Notes under the pieces: model-generated
What the model was told of the DNA's origin: nothing
Database searches by the model: none
The model's input: the letters and a program-made list of their open reading frames with translations, nothing else
Assembly: GCA_937873655.1 (NCBI GenBank)
Contig: CALMYQ010000223.1
Location: forward strand, 23,861 to 87,860
Reading direction: 5' to 3'
DNA: 64,000 bases
Source of the DNA: an uncultured Lewinella sp.
GTDB lineage: Bacteria > Bacteroidota > Bacteroidia > Chitinophagales > Saprospiraceae
Translations under genes and position numbers: made by a program
Shown here: piece after piece, positions 27,292 to 36,246 of the stretch
Layout of the letters: the number at the start of each line of letters is the position of its first letter
Numbering within the stretch: the stretch's first letter is position 1

Positions 27292-28562
27292 GACAACACC
27301 CCCCCAGCAAACAAAACACTTAAATTAGTTTCGCCTTGCCATCCTTTAAGCATAGGGTGATCTACTCCTTTAACTATATCCGTTACACCTTGGGGCGTTT
27401 TTCCAAAGCAAAGAACATCATCAAGGTTGACCATGCTAAGAATGATTGGGGAATGGGAAGCAAGAAGTATTTGTGCATTATATACTGATGAGAGTGATTG
27501 AAATACCGTTTCGATTGCCTTAGGATGGATCCCATTTTCTGGCTCTTCTATCAAATATACTCCTTCAAAATCTGGTAAATACGCCGGCAAAGTAAGCGCC
27601 AATAACCTTAATGTGCCGTCCGAAATCAACCAACTTGGAATTTCCATCTCATTATTGTATCGTATTTTCAAATATCTATGTTTATCATCAGGACGCTCAA
27701 CAGTTAAAATTTCCTGAACATCCGGCAAAGCCGTTCTAATATGCTCTATCCAATTTCGATAAGCATTAAGATCCCTTTTCTTCAAATCCTCAATAACCCA
27801 CGGCAAATTGGATCCATCTGTTTTAAATTGGCGAGATTGCCCCGGAGGACTAGCCCTCCGGATATTCAAACTGTCAAGAATGAAGAGCTGAACTCCTTCA
27901 TTGAGAAAATCTTTAAGCCAAGATGATACTGGAAACTTAGTAACATCAGCAGGCAGGTTTCCCAAAGCTGATTTTTTTATGCCTAATTTGAAAGAAGGAA
28001 TCCACCCACCACTGTTATCCTTTCTGGTTTCAGGATAAAAAGTATCATTCCCACCCTCCTGTTTTTTGATTATTAATTTATACTGTTTAGCTGGGTAATT
28101 AATATTTATTAACTTATGGTCAACTTCAAAATATTCCGGAAATTCAATTCTCATTGTACCATTTTGGTTTTTTACTACTTCATTACTATTGAGCAATATC
28201 ACCCTCTCCTCATGTATTGCATGTTCGTTTGTTTCTTTCTTCAATCCCAGTCTAACTTCATACCTTATCCGGTCGTATATATTGTTTGGCAATTGATCCG
28301 CCAAAAATTCAGGAATCTCTAATTCAATAGCCAATTCAATATCTCCTCCCTTACCAGCAAAAGTTAAATCCAAATAGTTTTGAGTCCGTTGCGTAATTGC
28401 AAAATCAATACCATTCATCACTAGATCAGCAATGAAGCTAATTACATCCAGAAAGGTCGTTTTACCGCTGGCATTGGCCCCAACTAGTACATGAAAATCA
28501 CTTAAAGGTTGCGAAATGTATTTCAGCCCCCTGAAATTTTTAGTTTCAATCAATCTTATCAT
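27288..28562 (-). CDS. AAA/ABC-type ATPase (AAA_21, OLD-like)
   Basis: This 424-residue SMC/ABC-like ATPase has Walker A GANASGKTTFLD (28-39), a long insertion, a signature-like LISDGTLRLLALTL, Walker B VYLIEEPENGIHP and an H-loop ASHSPIILSM. It has no TOPRIM domain of its own; that is provided by the next gene, which overlaps by 4 bp. The pair matches the layout of ATPase-nuclease defence systems such as PARIS (AriA/AriB) without proving identity. The gene is AT-richer than flanking genes. Confidence 0.85.
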   Translation of the reverse strand: MIRLIETKNFRGLKYISQPLSDFHVLVGANASGKTTFLDVISFIADLVMNGIDFAITQRTQNYLDLTFAGKGGDIELAIELEIPEFLADQLPNNIYDRIRYEVRLGLKKETNEHAIHEERVILLNSNEVVKNQNGTMRIEFPEYFEVDHKLININYPAKQYKLIIKKQEGGNDTFYPETRKDNSGGWIPSFKLGIKKSALGNLPADVTKFPVSSWLKDFLNEGVQLFILDSLNIRRASPPGQSRQFKTDGSNLPWVIEDLKKRDLNAYRNWIEHIRTALPDVQEILTVERPDDKHRYLKIRYNNEMEIPSWLISDGTLRLLALTLPAYLPDFEGVYLIEEPENGIHPKAIETVFQSLSSVYNAQILLASHSPIILSMVNLDDVLCFGKTPQGVTDIVKGVDHPMLKGWQGETNLSVLFAGGVLS

Positions 28563-28884
28563 ACCCGTAAAATTAGCACAATTTCATGGTAACAGGTATG
28601 CCGAAAACAGCGGATATTTTTTAACATGTGGCTAAATGGGTAGCAGCGTATATAAATGCAACGCTTTTATCTCCAGCCATTGGCGCGAAATCTAGATGCC
28701 ACACAAGTTTTGCGCCACTAGCAACTAAAATATCGATGGAACTTTAGTCAATCCTGCAGCAGGCGTTCACCCGTAAAAGCGTACTATTCCCACCTGGGCA
28801 GAGGATGAAATCGGGCAGCCTGAATATCGCGTGAAACGCGTTACCCTATTGCCAAAGAAAATGCGGCTTTTTCAAATTTTTTGC
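28563..28884. other. Intergenic region upstream of the ATPase gene
   Basis: No gene is seen in these 322 bp. A near-perfect hairpin pairs TGGCGCGAAA at 28681-28690 with TTTTGCGCCA at 28708-28717. It could end transcription from the degraded dioxygenase gene, but has no clear T-run. Confidence 0.5.
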
Positions 28885-29292
28885 TCATTTTGTCGGATAA
28901 TCCGGCACATTCAGGCCCAGGATGATATCCCGTTCGGCGATCTGCAGGTCGCCGGATGTCCTCATTTTCATGATGCCGCTTCCGCCCCTGTTCTCCATTT
29001 TCCTCCGGATCTCCGGCGTCAGCAGGGGGTCATCGTCAAATAACCATTCGTCGATAAAGTACTCATTGGCGATACCGGGTTCCCTGATGACCGGGTGTAT
29101 ATGGGCCTGTGCATTTCGGTTGGGATACGGCGCCGGGCGGATGGTATAAATGGCATAACGGCCGTCGGCGCCGGTTTTGACCCAACCCCGGATATGGCCG
29201 TGCCGCTTGGCCTTTTCGGGCATTCCGGGGCCCGGGGAATAGTAGCCGTTGTTGTCCGTATGGTAGTCATAGAGGATCACGTCCGGCGCCGG
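28885..29292 (-). pseudogene. Truncated intradiol ring-cleavage dioxygenase
   Basis: The open part starts at GTG 29280, but the recognisable homology (PAPD-VILYDYHTDNNGYY) runs back to a TGA at 29293-29295, and before that similarity continues only in another frame (KPYDHD). About 70-90 N-terminal residues are lost. The retained part carries likely iron ligands of the protocatechuate-dioxygenase family: the Tyr of the YHTDNNGYY segment, the Tyr of YAIYTIRP and the His pair of AHIHP. The most economical reading is a frameshifted, decaying gene; a shortened start at 29280 remains possible. Confidence 0.7.
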
Positions 29293-29418
29293 TCATGGTC
29301 ATACGGCTTTATTTAGTCTGAATGGCGTTTCAGCCTTAAATATAACGCCCAGGTACAGACGGAAGCCGGGAAAGTAGAGCAACCGCAGCCCGGAGTGGCG
29401 CAACTGCCGGTTCGGCCG

Positions 29419-30309
29419 TCAACAATGCACCAGCCCGCAGTCTTCTTTTTTGTCCTCTACCTCGATCGTGGCGTGGTGAATGTGAAAATCATCGCAAATA
29501 GACCTGATCCTGGATTTGAGGATGGAGGGATCGGAATGCGGATGACCGGGGTCCACCACGGCGTGGAGCGACAATACATGGAAATCGCCGTCGAGGCTCC
29601 AAAGGTGAAAATCGTGGAGGGAAGCCACCGGTTCCAGGGCGGAGATCTCGGCCTTCAAACCTTCGACGTCCATACCTTTGGGCGTCCCCTGGAGCAGGAT
29701 CCGGAAAGTGCTTCGCAGGTTGCCGGCGGCATTGTACAATACCCAGCCGCTGATGGTCAGCGACAGGATGGGGTCGAGAACCGGCCAGTCGGCAAATTTC
29801 ATCACAACACTGCCGATCAGGACGGCGATCCACCCCAGGACGTCCTCCATCAGGTGGAGGTAAACAGCCCTTTCATTGAAGCTCACACCTTTTTTCAGCC
29901 GGAATACGGCCAGGCCGTTCACCGCAATCCCGGCCACAGCCAGCAACAGCATACCCGTCGTATCCACCGGCTGAGGGGCAAGTATCCGCTGCACACCCTC
30001 AAAGACCACAAAGCAGGATCCACCGATCAGCACGGCGGAGATCAGGACGGCGCCCAACAGGGAAAAGCGCTTGTAGCCGTAGGTAAAATCAGCGTCCCGC
30101 TTCTTCCTGGAAAGCCGTTGCAGGTACCAGGTAACGCCGAGCGACAAGCTGTCGCCGAAATCGTGAAGGGCGTCGGACAGGATGGCAATACTGTTGGTAA
30201 AAAAGCCGCCGATAAGTTCGACAATCGCGAAAGTCAGGTTCAGGAAGAAGGCCAGCCGGATGTTCTTTCCGGAGTCCGTGTGATCGTGGTGATGGTGGTG
30301 GTGATGCAT
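29419..30309 (-). CDS. Cation diffusion facilitator (CDF, CzcD-like) exporter
   Basis: This 296-residue exporter has six helices. Metal-site residues occur in NSIAILSDALHDFGDS (helix 2) and HLMEDVLGWIAV (helix 5), and a C-terminal cytoplasmic domain (VASLHDFHLWSLDGDFHVLSLHAVV) follows. The N-terminus begins with seven consecutive histidines followed by DH, a natural metal-binding tail. It likely exports Zn2+ (also Co2+/Cd2+) in exchange for protons. It lies 92 bp after a Fur-family gene with a palindromic site between them. Confidence 0.95.
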   Translation of the reverse strand: MHHHHHHHDHTDSGKNIRLAFFLNLTFAIVELIGGFFTNSIAILSDALHDFGDSLSLGVTWYLQRLSRKKRDADFTYGYKRFSLLGAVLISAVLIGGSCFVVFEGVQRILAPQPVDTTGMLLLAVAGIAVNGLAVFRLKKGVSFNERAVYLHLMEDVLGWIAVLIGSVVMKFADWPVLDPILSLTISGWVLYNAAGNLRSTFRILLQGTPKGMDVEGLKAEISALEPVASLHDFHLWSLDGDFHVLSLHAVVDPGHPHSDPSILKSRIRSICDDFHIHHATIEVEDKKEDCGLVHC

Positions 30310-30383
30310 GGTACTTGTGGAGGATTCGGGGAACCGGGGAACCGGCTATTTCAGCTGTCCGGCAAAGATAAGGCATTATCCCC

Positions 30384-30398
30384 TGCAACCTGGTTGCA
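30384..30398. promoter_or_regulatory. 7-1-7 inverted repeat, possible Fur-family operator of the CDF gene
   Basis: TGCAACC-T-GGTTGCA is a perfect 7-1-7 palindrome, the architecture of Fur/Zur/PerR boxes. It lies between the stop of the Fur-family gene and the start of the CDF gene, 75 bp before the latter. Control of the exporter by the adjacent regulator is the simple reading. Confidence 0.5.
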
Positions 30399-30401
30399 AA
30401 G

Positions 30402-30815
30402 TCAGTCAGCGCATTCGTCGCACCGGCCTTTCAGGATGAGGTTGATCTCCTGAATGTCAAAATCCTCCGGCAGTTCAAAAAGGGGCATTTTGGCCTGGGG
30501 AAGGCAAATGGTCCTGGCGCAAACCGTGCAGAAAAAATGGGGGTGCACGTCGAAATGGCCTTCAGCCGAACAGTTTTCCCGGCACAACAGGTAGACGGTG
30601 GTGCCGCCGACATTGACCCCGTGGATCAGGCCCTTTTTCTCGAAAGTCTTGAGTGTGCGATACAATGTGGCCTTATCGGACCGATAGAATTCGCGCTCCA
30701 ACTGGCCGAGGCTGGCGGCTGTCCGGTTGTCCAGCAGGTATTCCAATACCAGGAGCCGCATCGCTGTCGGATGTACACCGTGCCGGATCAGGTGCTGTTC
30801 GGCTGAATGTTTCAT
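30402..30815 (-). CDS. Fur-family metalloregulator
   Basis: This 137-residue protein has an N-terminal winged helix (RLLVLEYLLDNRTAASLGQLER, DKATLYRTLKTFEKKGLIH), a histidine-rich metal region (GHFDVHPHFFC) and two CxxC zinc sites (CTVC and CDEC). This fits Zur or another Fur member. A strong GGAGG ribosome site lies 3 bp before ATG 30815, unusual for this phylum. It follows the alcohol dehydrogenase by 10 bp, so the two probably share a transcript; the CDF gene comes next. Confidence 0.93.
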   Translation of the reverse strand: MKHSAEQHLIRHGVHPTAMRLLVLEYLLDNRTAASLGQLEREFYRSDKATLYRTLKTFEKKGLIHGVNVGGTTVYLLCRENCSAEGHFDVHPHFFCTVCARTICLPQAKMPLFELPEDFDIQEINLILKGRCDECAD

Positions 30816-30825
30816 GTCCTCCTGG

Positions 30826-31986
30826 TTAGTATGCCATTTCCACGATCCTGGCCGCTACCTCCGGCGTGATGTCCTTGTGTTCGCCCAGGCGGGTCATACC
30901 GTGGCTGACCAGCGCATCAGCGACGGTTTGCGCAAACCCCGGATACTGATCGGTATAATCGCTCAACCGGGTATCGATCCCGAGAGAATGGAAAAAGGCT
31001 TCTGTCCTGTCGATGGCCAATCTGGCTTTTTCATCAACTGTGCCTTCATGGATATCCAATACCCTTTCGGCGTATTGGGCGAGTTTTTCTTTTTTCTTTT
31101 CAAACTGGTGGGAATAAGCGCTGGGCAGGACCACGGCCAGGGTACGCGCGTGGTCGATGCCGAAATGGGCCGTCAGTTCGTGCGCGATCATGTGGACGCT
31201 CCAGTCGGTGGGCACCCCTTTCTGAATATAGCCGTTGAGCGCCATGGTACACGACCACATGAAATTGGCGGCGGCCGCATAGTCGGTCGGGTCGGCCATG
31301 ACCCGAGGCGCCACTTCCATCAGGGTTTTGAGGATCCCCTCCGAGATGCGATCCTGCAGCCAGGCGTCCGCCGGATAGGTCATGTATTGCTCCATCACGT
31401 GCGTAAACGCGTCGACGATCCCGTTGGCGATCTGCCGGGGCGGCAGGCTGCGCACCACAGCAGGGTCGCAGATGGAAAATTGCGGGAACAGGCCGGGGCC
31501 GCCCATTGAGAGTTTCTCCCGGGTTTCGGAGCGGTTCACTACCGCGCCGCTGTTCATTTCGCTTCCGGTGGCGGGCAAGGTGAGGACGGCCCCGAACGGC
31601 AAACCGACGTAGGTGCGGATCTTTTTCGCGAGGATGTCCCAGGGATCGTCCCCCTCGTACATTGCCGCCGAAGACAGAAATTTGACCCCATCGATGACCG
31701 AACCGCCGCCCACGGCCAGCATGAAGCCGATTTTTTCCCGTTTGATCACCTCAAGGGCGCGCATCAGGGTGGTATATTCCGGGTTGGGCTCAATGCCGCT
31801 GAACTCGATCACATCGAACCCGGCGAGCGCCTCCATGACCTGATCGTAGATCCCGTTCTTCTTAATGCTGCCGCCGCCGTACAGCAACAGGATCTTCTGA
31901 TCTTTCGGGACCAGAGCGGATAATTTCGTGATCTCGCCTTTGCCGAATACGATTTTGGTGGGTACGTACAGTTCGAAATTCCTCAT
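30826..31986 (-). CDS. Iron-containing alcohol dehydrogenase (YqhD/butanol dehydrogenase-like)
   Basis: This is a 386-residue group III alcohol dehydrogenase from ATG 31986. It has the NAD(P)-binding GGGS motif (LAVGGGSVIDGVKFL) and the iron-binding segment HMIAHELTAHFGIDHARTLAVVLP with its histidines. It reduces aldehydes to alcohols or the reverse, likely with NADPH as in YqhD. The neighbouring Fur-family gene, 10 bp downstream, suggests a metal- or stress-linked setting. Confidence 0.93.
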   Translation of the reverse strand: MRNFELYVPTKIVFGKGEITKLSALVPKDQKILLLYGGGSIKKNGIYDQVMEALAGFDVIEFSGIEPNPEYTTLMRALEVIKREKIGFMLAVGGGSVIDGVKFLSSAAMYEGDDPWDILAKKIRTYVGLPFGAVLTLPATGSEMNSGAVVNRSETREKLSMGGPGLFPQFSICDPAVVRSLPPRQIANGIVDAFTHVMEQYMTYPADAWLQDRISEGILKTLMEVAPRVMADPTDYAAAANFMWSCTMALNGYIQKGVPTDWSVHMIAHELTAHFGIDHARTLAVVLPSAYSHQFEKKKEKLAQYAERVLDIHEGTVDEKARLAIDRTEAFFHSLGIDTRLSDYTDQYPGFAQTVADALVSHGMTRLGEHKDITPEVAARIVEMAY

Positions 31987-32071
31987 AATGGTTGCAGTTG
32001 AAGTCTTCAGGTCATAGAACAAGGTCCGATTGGGAAAGTTTGCAACTTCATCAGCCCAATTTCAGGATACG

Positions 32072-32872
32072 CTATCTGGAAAGAAAATCCGCGGCTTGCT
32101 GTCGCCAATCCGAACCTGCGTCCAGCGACCGATCAGGGGGGATACCATCCGTTTCGTACTTCAGGTACTTTCTGAACAGCGTCGTAGGCAAGTAAAATTT
32201 CAAGCCGCAGTTCGGCGTGACCAACGATGCAACATTGCCATACCCCAAAGCACCGAAGGAGTTCTCACCAAAAGTGGTGACTCCTTTTTTACCGGCCAGC
32301 TCAAGAACAAAATGCTCGCAGGCGCTTGCACAATACCTGTCATATATCAGGGCAATCCGGGTCGGCGCGTTTTTTCCCTTTTTGAGGAATTTGGTCAACT
32401 GGAGGTACATCCTGGGCCCTCCGCCCGTATTACCGGCTAAATCCACCACCAGGTTCGGGCGGGTTTGCAATTGCGGGATAATGCTGTCGTAAAAACTGTC
32501 GATCTCCTGCCAGTAAGTTTTGTAAAAGGTGGGGAGTTTGATGTACCAGGTATTTTCATTTATGGGTTCGAGTGTCATGTCTTTGGTCAGGTTTCGCTCG
32601 GACTTATCAGGCCGGCCGTTATCGACAAAGACCTTCATGTGTTTATCCCTGAAGAAGGACAAATAATCGCCGATATAACTTGCACAATTCTCCCTGTCAG
32701 GCGTATCATTCTGTATGCGGGCGGCAGTTTCCGCCACTTTGCGGTCATAATCTTTCCGGGTTTCATTGTTGACATTGACCTTGAACCCTGGTTTTTTTTG
32801 CTCGACTTTGTTTTTAACATATACAAAATCGTTCTGACAGTTGCAATCGGTTGGTTGTACATTACCTGCACA
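32072..32872 (-). pseudogene. S41-family peptidase lacking its 5' end
   Basis: Homology to S41 tail-specific peptidases extends through the whole open frame from 32872: a short start with DCNCQNDFVYVKNKVEQ, then TWYIKLPTF, the LVVDLAGNTGG strand and the CASACEHFVLEL segment with the expected active-site serine. The frame is closed by TAG at 32873-32875, and between this and the homology there is no ATG, GTG or TTG and no signal peptide. The only usable start, GTG 32737, cuts off about 45 conserved residues. The 5' end was probably deleted next to the upstream lipoprotein gene. Confidence 0.65.
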
Positions 32873-33260
32873 CTACTTTATCATTACGTACCAGGTCCAG
32901 CCGGTTATCTTCCAGGCGGATCAGCATGCCGTGTTTTTTACGGTTATACACCAGCAAGGCGTTTTCCGTCCGCTCCAGCGTGTAGAGGAGGTGTTGTTTG
33001 CCTTTGCGGCCGGCATAAAAGATCTCCAGTTTCCGGCCGTCATCCGACGCTTTCTCCGTAGTGGAAGTAGAGTCCGTCTCGGATTCATCATGCGTCTGCC
33101 GTATAATGTCAATGCGCAGACCGTAGAGGTCGTAATCGGGCCGGAGGATTGGGTCCTCAAACGGCGCATTTTTCAATCCGTGCAGATTGAGGGGGCGGGA
33201 AATCGTACAGGCGGTCAGCAAAAAGACCAGAAGGAGGCCGGGTAAAAAACGGATTTTCAT
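32862..33260 (-). CDS. Small hypothetical lipoprotein
   Basis: This 132-residue protein has a signal peptide and lipobox (FLLTAC, Cys18). The mature part has mixed charge, contains a serine/threonine-rich stretch (ETDSTSTTEKASDDG) and shows no recognised domain. Its last codons abut the remnant of the S41 peptidase gene by overlap, so the end may have been formed by the same deletion. Function unknown. Confidence 0.65.
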   Translation of the reverse strand: MKIRFLPGLLLVFLLTACTISRPLNLHGLKNAPFEDPILRPDYDLYGLRIDIIRQTHDESETDSTSTTEKASDDGRKLEIFYAGRKGKQHLLYTLERTENALLVYNRKKHGMLIRLEDNRLDLVRNDKVVCR

Positions 33261-33349
33261 ATGCTAAAGGTTATCCTTAAAACGGTTGAATCCCAATTTA
33301 AGCGATAACCAGTTCGCCTGTTCTTAAGCAAAAGTTAAATACTGTTTTT

Positions 33350-33901
33350 TTAAGTCCAAAATGTATAAAGCCCGGTCTCTTCATCCAAGCTTTTAGCCGA
33401 ATTCCAGGCTTCGGCCCCCGCAGCTCCGCTTGCGATCCGGTAATAAAAATGGACGACAAAGACCAGGGTTGCATTGCCTTCTATATACCCGAGGGGAGCG
33501 ATGTACTCCCTGCAGCCGCCGTCCAGAAATGCGCGGGCCGTCGCTTCATCGCCCAGGGTGCACGCGGTGGTCAGGACCCTGAATTCCGGTAACCGCACAA
33601 CGGCCCTGAGCCGGCCGGCGTCCCAGTTCCCGCGCGGTTCATCCGGCCTGTAAACGCTATCGTGCAATTCCGGCATAATGATTTCCCCTTCGTCGCCGTG
33701 CGCGCAAAGGATCAGGTCTGAAACATCCGGATACAAAGCCGAGCGATTCAAAACCGCGATCAGGTCATTGGGGCGCGCGACGGGGATGAAAAGCACCCTG
33801 AAGCCGAAATATTCGAGCGCTGCGCGAATGGCCGCAGGTTCGCCGCCGGTTTCACCGACGATCGCCATGGCTATTGTCCGCGGTATAGCGGCCCCTTGCA
33901 T
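33350..33901 (-). CDS. Small caspase/CHAT-like protein
   Basis: This 183-residue protein has the spacing of a caspase-like fold: a first strand VAMAIVGETGG-type start, a strand LILCAHGDEG with His68, and a strand VLTTACTLG with Cys114. The His-Gly-Asp and Ala-Cys-Thr-Leu-Gly motifs would be the catalytic dyad. The family assignment is from pattern only. The ATG follows directly on the stop codon of the serine hydrolase gene (TAGATG), so its translation is coupled to that gene. No typical CHAT partners such as TPR or STAND proteins are adjacent, although the hydrolase itself carries TPR repeats. Confidence 0.55.
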   Translation of the reverse strand: MQGAAIPRTIAMAIVGETGGEPAAIRAALEYFGFRVLFIPVARPNDLIAVLNRSALYPDVSDLILCAHGDEGEIIMPELHDSVYRPDEPRGNWDAGRLRAVVRLPEFRVLTTACTLGDEATARAFLDGGCREYIAPLGYIEGNATLVFVVHFYYRIASGAAGAEAWNSAKSLDEETGLYTFWT

Positions 33902-35614
33902 CTATTTTTCCATTTTCTTTGCCGGCAATTCCTGGCCGCCCTGGAACAGGGTCAGGCTTTCGACCTGGCCGTCTTTGGCATTGAAAACCACCTGTGCCGC
34001 CACCACCTTCAGGTAAAATTCCGTCTCGGATTTTGGAAACAGTTCGAATCGTCCCTGTCCCGTTGCCTGTCCGAAAAGCTGGGTTCCTTCCCGCGTGATC
34101 TCGATATCGAATCCGGGCGCCAGGTTGTAGGTACCGACATAGGATTCCAGCACCTCCTCTGCTACTTCAGGAATGTCAACGGCATTGGTCACCCCCATCT
34201 TTTCCAGCATTTTCACGGCGTTGTCATTGCCGGGATTGAGTTCCAGCGATTTTTTGTAATTGACAACGGCTTCATCTTTCTGCCCATCCTTCATCAGTGC
34301 TTCGCCGTAGCTGTCGAATACATTGGAAGAATTGGGATATTCCTCCGCATTGATCCGAAATACAGCCAGGGCGGCCTTGGTGTTCCCTTCATTCAGATAG
34401 ATATACCCCTGGGTATTCATTTCGTCTTCATTCAATTCGTAATCGCCCGCATGTTCGTTTTTCAACGTAGCCCAGGCGTTCAGGCCGGCATCTGGGCCTT
34501 CCGCATCGATGGCTTTCCGGATTACTGCCAGGGCTGATTTTTTGACTTTGATCAGGTTGGCCTCCGGGTTGAGCAGATGAAAACCGATGTCGTCAGCGCC
34601 TTTGGTGGAATTGGTCAGCACAACTACGCCTTCGCCGGTTTCCCTGACAAACCCGGCAAAGGTCCGGTAACCGCCGGTGCCGCCGTTATGCCAGATTACA
34701 TCGCCGTCCGACCCTTTGGAAATGTGCCAACCAAGTCCGACCCGAATTCCTCCTGCCTTATCATGGCGCATAGTATGAGCCAATTGCATAGCCGGGTAAA
34801 AATCACTTTTGATCAGACCCATATTGGCGCCGATGTACCGGAGCATGTCATGCAGCGAACTGCGGATGGCCCCGGCGCCGGCCAGCGTTGGAAAATCCCA
34901 ATTGGGCACCTGCATCCCCTGACTGTATCCCATCGCCAGGTTCTTTTTCATCTGCTCATCGAAGGTGATTTTGGTTTCATCCATACCCAGCGGTCCTGCA
35001 ATATTTTCAATCAAGAGTTCTTCATAGGACTTGCCGGCCTGGAGTGCCAGGATATGGCCGAGCAATCCCTGGGCCAGGTTGGAATATTCGTACTGGGAGC
35101 CGATGTCGCGGGGTAGTTCATAGCCGGACAGGAAGGCGTACATCTGTTCGACGGTATAATCCGCATATGGGTTGGACGGATCTGCCGGATTTAGGTTCGC
35201 CGGCAGCCTGGGCAGGCCGGAGGTATGGTCGGACAATTCTCCAAGGGTGATCTGGCGCCCGTTTCGCATGGGCATGGTCACCGACTTGGGCAGGTATTGC
35301 TGCGCCGGGTCGTCGGCTTTCATTTTCCCGTTCAGGATATTCTGCGCCAGCAGGGTGGCGGTAAAGGTCTTGGAAATGGACCCGATCTCGTAGATGGAAT
35401 GCTCGTCCACCGGCTCTCCACCCGCTGTTTTGGCGCCGAAAGCGTAGTACTGCGGGCCATCCTTGTCGATGATGCCCACTACGATGCCGGGGCTGTGACC
35501 GTTTTCAATGCGCTCCCGAATACTGGCCACAACATCATCGGGAAGTTGTTTTTTCTGGGCTGCGAGGATGGAAACGGAAAGGAGGAGAAGAAAAAAGGCG
35601 TTGAGGATTTTCAT
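33902..35614 (-). CDS. Serine hydrolase (class C beta-lactamase family) with TPR tail
   Basis: This is a 570-residue secreted protein from ATG 35614, with a signal peptide ending near ILAAQ. The N-terminal hydrolase has the SxxK motif (GSISKTFTA), the YxN motif (YEYSNLAQ) and HNGGTGGYRT. It is followed by TPR-like repeats (about 400-500; LNEGNTKAALAVFRINAEEYPNSS-type and YKKSLELNPGN) and a short beta domain. Such proteins are esterases or D-aminopeptidases more often than true beta-lactamases. Its stop touches the start of the caspase-like gene. Confidence 0.9.
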   Translation of the reverse strand: MKILNAFFLLLLSVSILAAQKKQLPDDVVASIRERIENGHSPGIVVGIIDKDGPQYYAFGAKTAGGEPVDEHSIYEIGSISKTFTATLLAQNILNGKMKADDPAQQYLPKSVTMPMRNGRQITLGELSDHTSGLPRLPANLNPADPSNPYADYTVEQMYAFLSGYELPRDIGSQYEYSNLAQGLLGHILALQAGKSYEELLIENIAGPLGMDETKITFDEQMKKNLAMGYSQGMQVPNWDFPTLAGAGAIRSSLHDMLRYIGANMGLIKSDFYPAMQLAHTMRHDKAGGIRVGLGWHISKGSDGDVIWHNGGTGGYRTFAGFVRETGEGVVVLTNSTKGADDIGFHLLNPEANLIKVKKSALAVIRKAIDAEGPDAGLNAWATLKNEHAGDYELNEDEMNTQGYIYLNEGNTKAALAVFRINAEEYPNSSNVFDSYGEALMKDGQKDEAVVNYKKSLELNPGNDNAVKMLEKMGVTNAVDIPEVAEEVLESYVGTYNLAPGFDIEITREGTQLFGQATGQGRFELFPKSETEFYLKVVAAQVVFNAKDGQVESLTLFQGGQELPAKKMEK

Positions 35615-35700
35615 TTCGGCTGTTTTGGTAAATATAGGTATTGATCGTCTTTTTTCCACTCAATAATTCGACGAAAGCGTTGAATATCAGGTCGGGTGGT

Positions 35701-35849
35701 GATATTAAGAATCCAGTCTTCAGTTGGCAGTCCTCAGTTGGCAGTCTTCAGTCCTCAGTTGGCAGTCTTCAGTCCTCAGTTGGCAGTCTTCAGTCCTCAG
35801 TTGGCAGTCTTCAGTCTTCAGTTGGCAGGCGCTGATATCAAGAATCCAG
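35701..35849. repeat. 21-bp tandem repeat flanked by 16-bp direct repeats
   Basis: The unit GTTGGCAGTCTTCAGTCCTCA is repeated about four to five times between 35714 and 35828, with one-base variants. It is bordered by GATATTAAGAATCCAG at 35701-35716 and GATATCAAGAATCCAG at 35834-35849. The region is non-coding and close to the hydrolase and acetyltransferase genes. Confidence 0.85.
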
Positions 35850-35872
35850 CGACCAGCATCCAGCAATCAAGC

Positions 35873-36154
35873 TCACCTCAACACATCCCGGATCTCCTCC
35901 GTTTTCTTGAACACGCTCATCGCGTAGGGGCACAACGGCATGATCTTGACCTCCTGTTCGCGGGCAAATTGAACGGCTTCCATGACCAGTTTTTTGCCGA
36001 CACCCTGACCGGAGAAATCGGGATTGACCTCCGTATGGTCAATGATGAATACTTTGGGCCCAGCCCAGGTATAGGTCATCCGGCCGGCTTCCACGCCGTT
36101 TTCTACCGCTTTGAAATATCCCTTTTTATCTTCGTTGAATTGTTCGATGGTCAT
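35873..36154 (-). CDS. GNAT-fold N-acetyltransferase (YjdJ/GtnA-like)
   Basis: This is a 93-residue single-domain acetyltransferase of the short GCN5-related type (PF14542-like). It includes HTEVNPDFSGQGVGKKLVMEAV, the acetyl-CoA pyrophosphate loop (Q/G-x-G-x-G/K), and the C-terminal PLCPYAMSVFKK. The substrate is unknown. It stands alone between repeats and the divergent MgtC-like gene. Confidence 0.9.
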   Translation of the reverse strand: MTIEQFNEDKKGYFKAVENGVEAGRMTYTWAGPKVFIIDHTEVNPDFSGQGVGKKLVMEAVQFAREQEVKIMPLCPYAMSVFKKTEEIRDVLR

Positions 36155-36246
36155 GTCATGGATTTTATCCGGGCGGAATCGCCGGCCGGTTCAAAGGTAG
36201 GCTTATTTACATTTTGAATTCAGCATTTTGAATCTTAACTTTCGGC

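Noticed and set aside
30280..30309. Artificial His-tag or vector trace at the start of the CDF gene
   Set aside because: The histidine run continues into a normal CDF sequence; His-rich ends are natural in zinc exporters.
32635..32871. Separate 78-residue protein before the S41 remnant
   Set aside because: The peptide is the out-of-frame reading of the conserved S41 N-terminus and has no family.
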